DNA from: Bacillota bacterium
GTDB lineage: Bacteria; Bacillota; Clostridia; Christensenellales; SZUA-584
Direction: 5' to 3'
DNA: 64,000 nucleotides
NCBI GenBank assembly: GCA_023410595.1
Contig: JAEYPO010000007.1
Location: forward strand, 1-64,000
A program made the translations under genes and the position numbers. The notes under the pieces are model-generated. The model had not been told where the DNA came from and ran no database searches. It saw only the letters and a program-made list of their open reading frames with translations. This document shows positions 49,623 to 59,072 of this stretch, piece by piece (positions within the stretch are counted from its first letter, which is position 1; each line of letters starts with the position of its first letter).

Positions 49623-51182
49623 ATGGCCATGAAAAAGTGGAGTTTATTTCTTATAGTTACAGCTGCCGCGCTGCTTGTTTCGGGCTGCCAGCCGACGCCG
49701 GAGCAGGCGGTGGTTGTGGGCAAGGACTTGGAGCAGATGATTAAGGCGGCGACAGCGCCCGGCGGGGCAGAGGGAAGCCCGCGCGAAGCGCTGGGCGCGC
49801 CGGAGCGCTACGAGTCGTATATCGAAGATACAACCGGCAAATTCAAGATCACGGTAGACGCGGACGTGATAATGCCGGACGCGAACATGCCCATCGTCTG
49901 GGTAGAAGCGCAGCCGTTCGGGCAGGATACTGTAGACAGGCTGATATCGGCGTTATTTGACGGCGGAAAATTATATGACCCCAACGGCATGTCGGAGCTT
50001 AAAAAATCTGAAGTCGCCGACAGGCTGACACAGCTGCGGCTCAAAAAAGCGGAGCTTGAGCAGCAGGGCATGAAGCCGCTTAATCCCGTTGAGGAAGACG
50101 ATACCGGCGAAGCGAGCGCTTCGTCGTCGGAGGTTATGGCGTCGCAGGGGAATCTGCTCGATTCGGTCAACGAATCCATAACTATATATGAAAACCTGCT
50201 GAAAGCCGCCCCTGAGGAGAAAAAGCTTATCGAGGTGACGGGCGAACTGCAGCCGATTAACATCACGGCCGGCTTATCGGAAGAAGACCGCAAATCGTAT
50301 GAAGGCAAGCTGATGGAGAAGGTACATGTGGCGCAGGCTGACCCCAAGGGCGGCATGTCGTCGCTTTTCGTCGTCAACAACGAGGAATCGAATTCCTATA
50401 CTGCCGTATATGTGAGCCGCGGGGACTTCGACACAAATTTCGGTTTGTATAATACCTCCGATATATGGTACGAGTCCGCGAACGCAAACGACAGGGCGGC
50501 GGCTGATCTGCTGCCCCCTCCAAGCATTACCGAACAGGAAGCAAAGCATACAGCGGAGCAGTTCCTCTCAAAAATGGGGCTCGATTACCTTGCCTGCGAG
50601 AGAAGCGAGATCGTGACGGGCGGCTGCAGTACGTTTTACGGCGACGGAGCGCTAGCGGGGAATCATGTAAAGGCGTACCGCCTGCAGTATGTGCGGCAGG
50701 TAAGCGGCGTTCCCATAACATATACGAACGTGGAGACTACCTCCGCGACCGGGGACGATTTTATCTGGAACTGGGCGTACGAGAACATGACGCTTATCAT
50801 AAACGACAGCGGAATCGTGGGGATGCGGTGGGAAGCGCCGTACCGCCTTAAGGATACCGTGACGGAAGGCGCGACGCTGCTGTCATTTGACAAGATAAAA
50901 AACGTGTTCGAGAAGATGATAATCGTCGGCAATTCATACTATAAAGAGTACGACGGAGATATGAATATCGCAGAAGCAAGGCTGGGGCTTGCGCGCATAA
51001 CCGCCCAGAACGATTTAAAGTCAGGATTGCTTATACCGGTATGGGATTTTTTCGGCACTGTAACCACGCATTATGAGGAGGGCGGCCAAAGCAGGTCGTA
51101 CACGATAAGGGATACAGGAATAAGCTGGCTCACGATAAACGCCATAGACGGCACGGTGATAGACAGGAGCCTCGGGTATTGA
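49623..51182 (+). CDS. DUF6034-like lipoprotein, paralogue 1
   Basis: 519 residues. Signal peptide and lipobox (LLVSGC) are followed by the family start QPTPEQAVVVGKDLEQMI. The middle is variable; two later blocks are shared with the next two genes: an acidic EQEAKHTAEQFL-type helix near 305 and a C-terminal half ending GLLIPVWDFFGT ... TINAIDGTVIDRSLGY. All three paralogues end with VID-x3/4-GY as the last residues. The domain is one I recall as DUF6034, without a known function. Secreted and membrane-anchored. GGTGG precedes the ATG. Confidence 0.8.
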   Translation: MAMKKWSLFLIVTAAALLVSGCQPTPEQAVVVGKDLEQMIKAATAPGGAEGSPREALGAPERYESYIEDTTGKFKITVDADVIMPDANMPIVWVEAQPFGQDTVDRLISALFDGGKLYDPNGMSELKKSEVADRLTQLRLKKAELEQQGMKPLNPVEEDDTGEASASSSEVMASQGNLLDSVNESITIYENLLKAAPEEKKLIEVTGELQPINITAGLSEEDRKSYEGKLMEKVHVAQADPKGGMSSLFVVNNEESNSYTAVYVSRGDFDTNFGLYNTSDIWYESANANDRAAADLLPPPSITEQEAKHTAEQFLSKMGLDYLACERSEIVTGGCSTFYGDGALAGNHVKAYRLQYVRQVSGVPITYTNVETTSATGDDFIWNWAYENMTLIINDSGIVGMRWEAPYRLKDTVTEGATLLSFDKIKNVFEKMIIVGNSYYKEYDGDMNIAEARLGLARITAQNDLKSGLLIPVWDFFGTVTTHYEEGGQSRSYTIRDTGISWLTINAIDGTVIDRSLGY

Positions 51183-51187
51183 CGTTT

Positions 51188-51215
51188 TTACAACATGATT
51201 ACAATCCGTTGAATA
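51188..51215 (+). promoter_or_regulatory. Composite regulator site 3 (second lipoprotein paralogue)
   Basis: TTACAA (51188-51193), five bases, TTACAA (51199-51204), five bases, TGAATA (51210-51215), followed by CTTGTTT. It lies 56 bases before the chosen start and just after the stop codon of paralogue 1. Confidence 0.7.
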
Positions 51216-51270
51216 CTTGTTTATTGCCGGGGAAATAGACTTAGAAGCATATGGAAGCGGAGGTGAAACA

Positions 51271-52743
51271 GTGAAAAAAGCGTGCTATATAATAGCGGCT
51301 GTGTTAACGGCTGCCGCATTGCTTGCGGCCTGTCAGGCTACGCCGGATAAACCCGCCGTTGTGCAGAAAGACATGGAGCAGATGATAGAAAAGGCAGCAG
51401 AAACCGATGCAGCGAAAACGCCGGGTGTTACGCTCCGGGAACGTACGGGAGCGCCGCAAAGATTTGAGGCAGAATATACATACGGAAAGCTTTCCGTTAA
51501 CGTCAATGCGGACATTACCGTTCCGGATGCGGCAGCTATTCCTGTTGTCCGTGTAGCGCCTGCAGACTTCACGCAGGAAACGATAGACGCCCTCTGGGAA
51601 TACTTCGTGGGCAATACCGAAATGGTAGGCGCACAGGCGGAAAAGACTAAGTCAGAGATAGAGGAGGATATCGTTGAGTTGAGGCGCAAAGCCGAGAGTG
51701 ACCCCGACTATATGGGCAACGATATAGCTCAAAAGCTTATAGAGCAGCTGGAAAAGCGGCACGCTGTTGCGCCTGAAACAATCGTACAGGCTCAGTGCGA
51801 CGGCAAGTTGCGTGATTTCGAACGGCGCGACGCGCTGACGGGCACATACAGCGGACAGTATACGGGCATCGATGCTGTCTCGACTGTTACGGGCGAGGGC
51901 CGTATAACGTTCCGGGTAAAAAACCATTCTGAGGATGAGCAGATCGTAGCGGATGAGGAAACGCCTTATTACCTGAAAGATTATTCCGCCTGGCTGGATT
52001 TTGAGCGTTATGACGGCATAAGGCAGATACCTGTAAAGAACGGGGACGACCCCGTGTTGCCTGTCGGCGAAGCCGCCGGACTTGGCGTAAAAATGACGCC
52101 TGAACAGGCCAGAGAGACCGTCGAGCAGTTCTTCGCGCAGACAGGGCTCCCCATGAGTATTCATTCAATGTATATCTCCCACACCACGGATAAAGACAAG
52201 ACGGATTATTACAAATATATCTTAAGATGCACGCGGCTCGTAAGCGGCATATCCTGCGCATACGCGGGCGGGGATTATATGGTTAAAAAAAAGGAAAAGG
52301 CCGGCGATATGCTGTACCGGGCGGAATGGTCGCCTGAGTCGTTTTTTTTCGTCGTTTCAGACTCGGGGATAAGCTCACTCTGCTGGGGTTCGCCGATGGA
52401 CGTTCGGGAGACCGTTGTGGAGGACAGCGCCCTGCAGCCGTTCTCCGAGATACAAGGCATATTCGAGAATATGATGGAGGTAAAATACGAATATCCGGAG
52501 AATGCCGATCTGATTGAGAAGGCGACGTACGATATAAACGATATATGGCTGGAGTTGTGCAGGATAGCCGAGCAGAATTCCATAGACAGCGGGCTGCTCG
52601 TTCCCGCGTGGGTGTTCTACGGCACGACAGCCGAGGAATACGCTGGGGGCGAGATGCAGGATGCTATTGACAAGACGCCGCGCCCGCTGCTTGTGATCAA
52701 CGCTGTGGACGGCAGCGTCATTGATACCGAAAAGGGATATTAA
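51271..52743 (+). CDS. DUF6034-like lipoprotein, paralogue 2
   Basis: 490 residues from GTG at 51271, set by GGAGGTG six bases upstream; an earlier in-frame ATG has no signal. Lipobox AALLAAC, then QATPDKPAVVQKDMEQMIEK. A basic/acidic helix-rich part near 120-170 is followed by the shared C-terminal block (TPEQARETVEQFFAQTG near 270, GLLVPAWVFYGT, then LVINAVDGSVIDTEKGY at the end). Its own copy of the composite site lies upstream. Confidence 0.82.
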   Translation: MKKACYIIAAVLTAAALLAACQATPDKPAVVQKDMEQMIEKAAETDAAKTPGVTLRERTGAPQRFEAEYTYGKLSVNVNADITVPDAAAIPVVRVAPADFTQETIDALWEYFVGNTEMVGAQAEKTKSEIEEDIVELRRKAESDPDYMGNDIAQKLIEQLEKRHAVAPETIVQAQCDGKLRDFERRDALTGTYSGQYTGIDAVSTVTGEGRITFRVKNHSEDEQIVADEETPYYLKDYSAWLDFERYDGIRQIPVKNGDDPVLPVGEAAGLGVKMTPEQARETVEQFFAQTGLPMSIHSMYISHTTDKDKTDYYKYILRCTRLVSGISCAYAGGDYMVKKKEKAGDMLYRAEWSPESFFFVVSDSGISSLCWGSPMDVRETVVEDSALQPFSEIQGIFENMMEVKYEYPENADLIEKATYDINDIWLELCRIAEQNSIDSGLLVPAWVFYGTTAEEYAGGEMQDAIDKTPRPLLVINAVDGSVIDTEKGY

Positions 52744-52816
52744 ATGCTGTGTCAAACGAGCATCGCGATTTAAGCGTTTGTTGGTCGGGGGTGAAACTAC
52801 AAAAGAGGGTAATTGT

Positions 52817-54409
52817 ATGAGAAAAGTATCTGCAATCTGTATTACCATTCTTACTGCCGCCATGCTGCTCGCCGCCTGCCAGCCGACGCCTGAGCAGCCG
52901 GTTGTCGTTCAGAAGGACATGCAGCAGATGATAGAGAAGGGCATGGCGGAGAGCACGGCTTCACAGACGAAGGCCCCTTTGCAGGAAGCGGACCCGATTG
53001 CCATGCCATATGCCAAGCTTTGCGAGCATTACGGAGTGCCTGAGCGCTACAAGGCGAGCATTACCGAAGGAAATCTGACGATAAACTGCGACGTGGAAAT
53101 AGAGCTGCCTGAGACGGTAAAACTGCCTATGGCAAAGGTAGAGGCCGGAAGGTTTTCGCAGGAGCAGGTGTATACGTTATTCAAGGCATTATGCGACGAT
53201 AAGGCGATGTATATATCGCCGGAGTTGGCAAACAAGGAATATTACGAGAAAGAGATCATCGAGGCTCAGGCAAATCTTGCGGCTGAGACGGACAAAGACT
53301 CAATTAATTTTTATAACGATCTTATTAAGTCGCTGAAAGAACAATATGAGAAGGCCCCCGAAGAAATAGAACTTACGCCCGCCGACGGTACGCTTAAAAC
53401 GCGGGAGTTTCAGGATGATACGAACACCATAAGAGGGAACCTTACTGAACTGTTTACGACCTCGGCACCGTTCGAGGAAAACGCGGCGCTGTTTTATGTG
53501 ATAAACGATGCTGAGTATGAAAAAGACGATGTACATACGTTTATTGACGAGTACGGAAATCAACAGGTAATCGCGCCGTCAAGCTGTTCACGTATTACGT
53601 ATGAGAGAGAAGGATGGAATACCGCGTATGGCCCGGGTACGCAGGGAAGGATACTCGCGGACGTGACAAAGCTTTCGATTTCGGGCGGCGCTGCAGATAA
53701 TTGCCTGCTGAGCACGACACCGCAGCAGGCGAGAAATACAGTGGAAGCGCTTATGAATGAAACGGGAACAGATGACATGGTTATTGACTCAGTAATGCTG
53801 TATTCAAACAAAGATGCGCCTCCTCCTCCCGAAGTGCTCGAGCGTTGGAAAGAAGAAGGCAAAACGTTCGAAGACTTAAGGCCGGAAACGCACGCCTATG
53901 TGTTCCGGCTGCTGCGCAAGGTAAACGGAGTAAAGGTGGAGAGCGATTCAAGAAGCAGCAGCCAGACCAGTGTTGACGGTATGGACTTTGGCAAGGAGTG
54001 GTACTATGAATGGCTGAGCATCGCTGTGGACGATAATGGTATAGCGAACCTATACTGGGAAGCGCCTCTCGTAGTTACAGAGATAATAACGCAGGATACG
54101 GCGATACGGCCATGGAGCGAGATACAGGACATATTTAAGAAGATGATAGTGATACAGAACGAGTATGGCGCTAATTCCGATACGCGTACAACTGTATTCA
54201 ACATTACGCGCGTGTCGCTGACATTGCGGCGTATATCGGAAAGGGATTCGTATACTACAGGGTTGCTCGTGCCTGTATGGAACTTCTTCGGTACGAGAAC
54301 GTCGCAAAGCAAAGGGGAAGAAGCACGCACTGTTGATTGCGAAGATTATCCGTTTTTATCGGTCAACGCCATTGACGGCAGCGTTATTGACATAGGCAAG
54401 GGATATTGA
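52817..54409 (+). CDS. DUF6034-like lipoprotein, paralogue 3
   Basis: 530 residues from ATG 52817 after AGAGGG; the frame extends upstream but without a signal. Lipobox MLLAAC, then QPTPEQPVVVQKDMQQMIEK. Contains the shared TPQQARNTVEALMNETG segment near 320 and ends SVNAIDGSVIDIGKGY. No composite site precedes it, so it is probably read from the paralogue 2 transcript. The three genes are 35-55 percent-like in appearance over the N-terminal and C-terminal blocks but differ in the centre; I did not compute identity. Confidence 0.82.
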   Translation: MRKVSAICITILTAAMLLAACQPTPEQPVVVQKDMQQMIEKGMAESTASQTKAPLQEADPIAMPYAKLCEHYGVPERYKASITEGNLTINCDVEIELPETVKLPMAKVEAGRFSQEQVYTLFKALCDDKAMYISPELANKEYYEKEIIEAQANLAAETDKDSINFYNDLIKSLKEQYEKAPEEIELTPADGTLKTREFQDDTNTIRGNLTELFTTSAPFEENAALFYVINDAEYEKDDVHTFIDEYGNQQVIAPSSCSRITYEREGWNTAYGPGTQGRILADVTKLSISGGAADNCLLSTTPQQARNTVEALMNETGTDDMVIDSVMLYSNKDAPPPPEVLERWKEEGKTFEDLRPETHAYVFRLLRKVNGVKVESDSRSSSQTSVDGMDFGKEWYYEWLSIAVDDNGIANLYWEAPLVVTEIITQDTAIRPWSEIQDIFKKMIVIQNEYGANSDTRTTVFNITRVSLTLRRISERDSYTTGLLVPVWNFFGTRTSQSKGEEARTVDCEDYPFLSVNAIDGSVIDIGKGY

Positions 54410-54587
54410 CCAAAAGCAAGCCGCGGCTTACCTGCCGTGCAAACGCCGCCGCTGTTGACGGCAGGGCGCGCAACAGTACCTGCAAATATCCAAAAACAGC
54501 ATAAGGCGATAGAGTACTACAAAAATAGTACGCTGAAGGGAAGGCGATATTTCTGGCTGAAGGCAAATGTATGCCCAGTCGCCGGTA

Positions 54588-54615
54588 TTGACATATATAT
54601 CAACAGGGATATAAT
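54588..54615 (+). promoter_or_regulatory. Promoter of the RbsD/FucU-family gene
   Basis: TTGACA (54588-54593), 16 bases, TATAAT (54610-54615). The rest of the 273-base gap after paralogue 3 shows no gene. Confidence 0.75.
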
Positions 54616-54682
54616 TTAATTATATAGAAAATGTATTAATTAAACATAATATCCCACGAGCCACACGCGAGGAGATGATACT

Positions 54683-55129
54683 ATGCTGATGGAGATATCG
54701 AAGCTGATAACGCCGGAAATCTATGAAGCGATATACAGGATGGGACATCTCGACGAGTTGGTCATAGCGGACGCTAATTATATGGCGTCTGCGATGAGCA
54801 GTAAAGTCATATATTCCTATGCCGGGGAAAATCACAAGCTGCTCGCGGAGATATTGAAATACTTCCCGCTTGATGAGGATGAGGAATTCCCCGTAACGGT
54901 AATGTCTCTTGATTTCGGAATATATGAAGAGCCGCAGGTATGGAACGATTATCAGGATCTTATGGATAATATCCCATCACCTAAGCCGGTCATACTTAAC
55001 AAGATATCGCGCAACGAGTTCTATCAGCGAACAAGAAACGCCTATGCGACCATACAGACTCATGATCAGCGCGTTATGGCGGATATAATAATCAGAAAAG
55101 GGTTTGTTTTTTCAGAAGATAATGAATAG
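54683..55129 (+). CDS. RbsD/FucU-family sugar mutarotase
   Basis: 148 residues. The family core reads MGHLDELVIADANYMASAM near 20-38, where FucU and RbsD have a catalytic His followed by DE and DAN. The mid-region KYFPLDEDEEFPVTVM also fits. These enzymes interconvert anomers of fucose or ribose. No sugar-catabolic genes are nearby, so the substrate cannot be assigned. GGAGATG precedes the ATG and a terminator follows. Confidence 0.85.
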   Translation: MLMEISKLITPEIYEAIYRMGHLDELVIADANYMASAMSSKVIYSYAGENHKLLAEILKYFPLDEDEEFPVTVMSLDFGIYEEPQVWNDYQDLMDNIPSPKPVILNKISRNEFYQRTRNAYATIQTHDQRVMADIIIRKGFVFSEDNE

Positions 55130-55137
55130 TGATACAG

Positions 55138-55167
55138 AGCTGGCGCACACTATGCGTCAGCTTTTTT
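55138..55167 (+). terminator. Terminator after the RbsD/FucU-family gene
   Basis: AGCTGGCGCA (55138-55147) pairs with TGCGTCAGCT (55153-55162), one G-T wobble, followed by a T tract. The remaining gap to 55382 shows no further feature. Confidence 0.85.
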
Positions 55168-55382
55168 CATTTTATACCGTTTCTTTTTTATCGTTGATAC
55201 TCACAGTCAAACATGTTTTAAAGGAGCTTGCGGAATATTTTATTTGCCGGCTTATTGACTGTGCCCCTGGGTTACGGCTTATGATACTTTCGAAGTGAAA
55301 TAGCATGCTTATAAGCGATGTATGCGCGGCCAGGGGGCTTATAAAGAAAGCCTTGGAATAACTTAAGGCAGGGCCTGATTTG

Positions 55383-57416
55383 TCAGCCAGCCGGTTTTAT
55401 GAATTCCGTCAATTCTCCCGTGCAGGTAAGCGACAGCTTGTGCATGGCGCGCGTGCAGGCTATATACAGCAATCGGCGGTCAAAATCCGTACGGTATGTC
55501 TTACTGTCCGCCGAAGGAACTATTACCTCATCGAATTCTAAGCCTTTAGCAAGACGCACCGACGCGACGGTTATGCCGTTTGTAAATGCTTCGCTGTCGC
55601 TAGTTAGCAGATTCATGTCGTAATCGCCGCATAAAGCCTTATAAACTGATTCAGCCTGCGCCTGCATTTTAAGTATTATTCCCAGCGTTGTATATGCGCC
55701 GCCTTTAAAGTCGTCCAGCACCTTTTTTATCTCAGTCAGCTCGTCGCGCCCGGGGCAGCGGATGATACGGGGCGCCTCTCCGTGCCTCTCCACCGCCTCC
55801 AGAGGGACATTAAGTATGTTCTTTGCAAACGTCATTATCTCATATGTGCAGCGGTAGCTTTTGTTGAGCCTGACAATCTCCGAATGTGTATACAGTTTAA
55901 TAAGATCGTCCAGCGAGTGGGTATGGCAGGGATGAGCGGACTGATAGAAATCTCCGAGTATCGTCTTGTTGCAGGGGAAAAGAGTGTTTATTACCGCATA
56001 CTGTGCGGGCGTATAATCCTGCATCTCGTCGATTACGAGGTGTTTTACCAGCCTGTTTTCCTTTAAGCCCTCAAACGCGCTGCGAAAGTAAAGGAAAGGG
56101 TAAACGTCCGCCCACTCCAGCGTATTTTTGCGCGGCAGCTTAAGCATATGCGGCGCGTTTATGCTTCGGTAGAAATCCTTATACAGCGCCATGGCGCTTT
56201 TAAACCTGAACATGGCAAGAAGCGCCTTTAAAACCGCTCGTTTCGCGGGCAGTTCGTCGCCTCTTATATTATCGGTCTCAAAACGGTAGAGTATATCGTC
56301 CGCGACTGCCTGAAGGCGCTTTGTAATGGGCGTATCCGTATACGCGGCAAAGCGCTCCATTATCCACTGCCCGGTGGCCATGAAGCGGCCGTACGTATAG
56401 TCGCGGGGTTCGAAAAACGAGATTGCGGTTTCGGACAGATATTTTTCCATCATATTAAGGAACCCGTAAGAGGATTTAAAGCGTACCCTCTCGGCCCATG
56501 CTGCGTCGTTTTTTTCGACAGGGTCGTTTTCAGTCTCAAAGCCGAAAGCGCTGTCCAGCTGAACGGTGGCGACGTCTGCAAAGCTCATCTCCCAGACGGG
56601 CTCCTCTCCCAGCTCGGGCAGCACGCCTGATATATAGTCGGAGAATACCTTGCCCGGAGAAATTATAACGACGTTGCTTGCCGATAATTGCTCGCGATGC
56701 CGGTACAGCAGGAAAGCTATTCTGTGCAGCGCTATCGACGTTTTGCCCGAGCCGGCGACGCCCTGTATAATAAGCGTGTCCGAGCGCGAATTGCGTATGA
56801 TGCTGTTCTGTTCCCGCTGTATCGTGGCTATAATAGATTTCATTTTCTCGTCCGACGTGTGCCCAAGCTCGCGCTGAAGCACGTCGTCCTGTATATTGAG
56901 TGAACTTTCAAAGGCGTATTCCAGCCTGCCGCGCCTTATGCCGAACTGCCGCCTGCGTGTGAGTTCTCCCTCTATTCTGCCGGCTGGGGCATCATAAGCG
57001 GCCTTGCCCAGCTCGTAATCGTAAAACATGTTGGAAACAGGCGCGCGCCAGTCGTAGATGAGTATGTTTTGCCCGTCGTCAAACGAGAACCGGCCTATAT
57101 AGTACGCTTTACTTTCTTTTTCCTCCGCGCAGCGAAAGTCTATGCGCGCAAAATAAGGGGAATCCAAAAGTTTTGCGATCTTATCCCTCATATGCAGCGC
57201 GAAATTTCCCAGACGCTCTGTCTGCTTAAGGGAAAGCTCGCCCGTAAATAATTCTTTCGGGTCTATCTCGTGGCGGAATTCCACAAGATAACGCTTTGAA
57301 TCCCTGTATTCGGCCTCAAAGCCCGCGACGGCTTCTTGAGAAAGCCTTAAAGCGGTATTCAGCTTGTTTTTAATAATTTCAAGACGACGGGCTTCATCCG
57401 GAAAACAGACGGCCAT
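55383..57416 (-). CDS. helD: HelD-type helicase-like RNA polymerase recycling factor
   Basis: 677 residues. The N-terminal coiled coil (about 1-60) and the linker LIYDWRAPVSNMFYDYE near 118 are the HelD pattern rather than that of UvrD. The split superfamily 1 motor has Walker A VAGSGKTSIALHRIAFLLYR near 219, VIDEMQDYTPAQYAV (motif II) and SVRLAKGLEFDEVIVP. HelD removes RNA polymerase from DNA; class II HelDs can protect it from rifamycins. No rifamycin-associated element was found upstream. Stands alone on the minus strand. Confidence 0.92.
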   Translation of the reverse strand: MAVCFPDEARRLEIIKNKLNTALRLSQEAVAGFEAEYRDSKRYLVEFRHEIDPKELFTGELSLKQTERLGNFALHMRDKIAKLLDSPYFARIDFRCAEEKESKAYYIGRFSFDDGQNILIYDWRAPVSNMFYDYELGKAAYDAPAGRIEGELTRRRQFGIRRGRLEYAFESSLNIQDDVLQRELGHTSDEKMKSIIATIQREQNSIIRNSRSDTLIIQGVAGSGKTSIALHRIAFLLYRHREQLSASNVVIISPGKVFSDYISGVLPELGEEPVWEMSFADVATVQLDSAFGFETENDPVEKNDAAWAERVRFKSSYGFLNMMEKYLSETAISFFEPRDYTYGRFMATGQWIMERFAAYTDTPITKRLQAVADDILYRFETDNIRGDELPAKRAVLKALLAMFRFKSAMALYKDFYRSINAPHMLKLPRKNTLEWADVYPFLYFRSAFEGLKENRLVKHLVIDEMQDYTPAQYAVINTLFPCNKTILGDFYQSAHPCHTHSLDDLIKLYTHSEIVRLNKSYRCTYEIMTFAKNILNVPLEAVERHGEAPRIIRCPGRDELTEIKKVLDDFKGGAYTTLGIILKMQAQAESVYKALCGDYDMNLLTSDSEAFTNGITVASVRLAKGLEFDEVIVPSADSKTYRTDFDRRLLYIACTRAMHKLSLTCTGELTEFIKPAG

Positions 57417-57451
57417 TTAAAAATATCCTTTCATATTATATGCGTATGCGG

Positions 57452-58330
57452 TTATGTTAAAGGAGGCGTTCCGGCATTTGCGGCATGCTGCTCCGCCGCG
57501 GGGAAGACGAATTTCTGCGTGGGATAGCCAAATTCCGTTAGCAGCTCCGCCTCCGTGAAGCCGAGCTCTTTTAAGGCTTTGCGGTAGCCTAAATCCGCTC
57601 TGTCTCCTTCGCGGTATGTGGTTATGCTTATCTGCTTTTCGCTGATAAGCTCTTCTATAGCCTTGCCCAGAAACAACCGCGACAGCCCCTGCTTCCTGTA
57701 TAAAGGGTGCACGGCAAGAAAATCTATGCTTCCGGTATCGTATGAAATTATCATGGCGCCCACAGCGATTTCGCGCTCTGAAAGCATAAGCGCCCGCCTC
57801 TTTGCCATAGCGGTTTTCAGCGCAGTTATATGCTCCGCTTCGTCAAGGCAGGGGAAACCGTCTACCGCGAGCCGTACCAGCTCCATCCACGACGGAATAT
57901 CGCACATTCGGGCAAACCGTATATCTTCAACGGTAAAATTCCGCGGCGGCATACTTTTGGAAACGTCAAGCTTATATTCAAGCTGCAACGGATAAAACAC
58001 CTCGTTTTCTCTGAACTCAAGCGGAGTCAATTTGTACATGGCTTTAAATACTGAAGTAAACGCCTGCTGGCTTTGATATCCCGCAAGCAAAGATATGCTC
58101 ATTATAGACTTGCCGGAGAATACGAGCAGTTTGGCGGCCTGCGTAAGCCTGCGGCGCTGTATATAATCGTGTATCGTCATGCCCACCGTATCGGAAAACA
58201 GCCGGTGCAGATGATATTTCGAATAATGGACGGCTTTTGCGACGATATCGAGATCGAGCTGTTCGCTAAGGTGCCGCTCTATATAGCCGATGACGCTTGT
58301 TATGCTGATTATGCTTTTTACTCCGGTCAA
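57452..58330 (-). CDS. AraC-type regulator fused to a GNAT domain
   Basis: 292 residues from TTG at 58330, which follows GGAGGAGG by eight bases. A longer ATG start at 58360 would lie on the predicted transcription start, so it is disfavoured. The N-terminal AraC helix-turn-helix pair reads SVIGYIERHLSEQLDLDIVA and AGYQSQQAFTSVFKAMY with TPLEFRE. The C-terminal GNAT domain reads IDFLAVHPLYRKQGLSRLF. The fusion suggests a regulator whose activity or target is tied to acyl-CoA or acetylation. No partner operon is evident except the adjacent divergent, broken GNAT gene. Confidence 0.83.
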   Translation of the reverse strand: MTGVKSIISITSVIGYIERHLSEQLDLDIVAKAVHYSKYHLHRLFSDTVGMTIHDYIQRRRLTQAAKLLVFSGKSIMSISLLAGYQSQQAFTSVFKAMYKLTPLEFRENEVFYPLQLEYKLDVSKSMPPRNFTVEDIRFARMCDIPSWMELVRLAVDGFPCLDEAEHITALKTAMAKRRALMLSEREIAVGAMIISYDTGSIDFLAVHPLYRKQGLSRLFLGKAIEELISEKQISITTYREGDRADLGYRKALKELGFTEAELLTEFGYPTQKFVFPAAEQHAANAGTPPLT

Positions 58331-58498
58331 CGCCGTATCCTCCTCCCATAAACCATACAATTATATCACTTAAAGCGCAGTGCGTCTTAACCGTTCTTGC
58401 GGTTTTTATGAAGGTACAAGGATATTGCAGCTACAAGCATGGCTGTAAAAGCGGCAGTATGATATAATCCTTACATAAATATTTGTGAGACTAAATAC

Positions 58499-59011
58499 AT
58501 GAAGATACGTCAGGAAACACCGGCTGATTATAAAGAAGTATATGAACTTGTCAAAGCGTCGTTTGCCACGTCCACTAACGAAGGCGAATGGGATTACTTA
58601 AACGAGGTACGCAAAAAAGACGCGTTTATCCCGTAGCTTTCGCTCGTTGCGGAACAGGGCGACGGAAAGCTTTTAGGGCAGATAGTTTTATACAAGACGG
58701 ATATAACGACACCGAAAGGCCCCGTAACGCAGCTTCTGCTGTCACCGATATGCGTACATCCCGACTATTTCAGAAGAGGCATAGCGAGAGCGATGATGCA
58801 GAGTGCGTTTGAGATAGCGAAGAGTATGGGATATACGGCTGTGTTTCTCTGCGGCGATCCTGACTTCTATCATAAGATGGGGTTTAAAGGCTCGTATGAA
58901 TTTAATATATTTCATGCCGCGGATAAGACAAAAAGCGCCGAGTGGTGCATGGCGCTGGAGCTTAAAGAGAGGGCCCTCTCTGGCATACAGGGGACGATAG
59001 ACATAGAATAA
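58499..59011 (+). pseudogene. GNAT acetyltransferase interrupted by one nonsense codon
   Basis: Reading from ATG 58499 gives MKIRQETPADYKEVYELVKA..., then KDAFIP, TAG at 58634-58636 (codon 46), and continues in the same frame LSLVAEQGDGKLLGQIV ... LSPICVHPDYFRRGIARAMM ... HKMGFKGSYEF to 59011. Homologues of this type have Glu where the TAG stands, so one G-to-T change explains it. No frame shift, everything else intact. A TATAAT precedes the gene. It is either freshly inactivated, read through, or a sequencing error. Divergent from the AraC-GNAT gene. Confidence 0.82.
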
Positions 59012-59022
59012 CGCCTCATATA

Positions 59023-59053
59023 AAAAGCCCGTAAACTTAGTTTACGGGCTTTT
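59023..59053. terminator. Perfect bidirectional terminator
   Basis: AAAAGCCCGTAAAC (59023-59036), loop TTA, GTTTACGGGCTTTT (59040-59053). It separates the broken GNAT gene from the convergent permease gene. Confidence 0.92.
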
Positions 59054-59072
59054 GTGCATTTGAGCGAGAACA

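Noticed and set aside
54437..54619. 60-codon frame between paralogue 3 and the RbsD/FucU-family gene
   Set aside because: No ribosome site, and the promoter of the next gene lies inside it.
55104..55298. 64-codon frame downstream of the RbsD/FucU-family gene
   Set aside because: It overlaps the end of that gene and runs through its terminator; there is no ribosome site.
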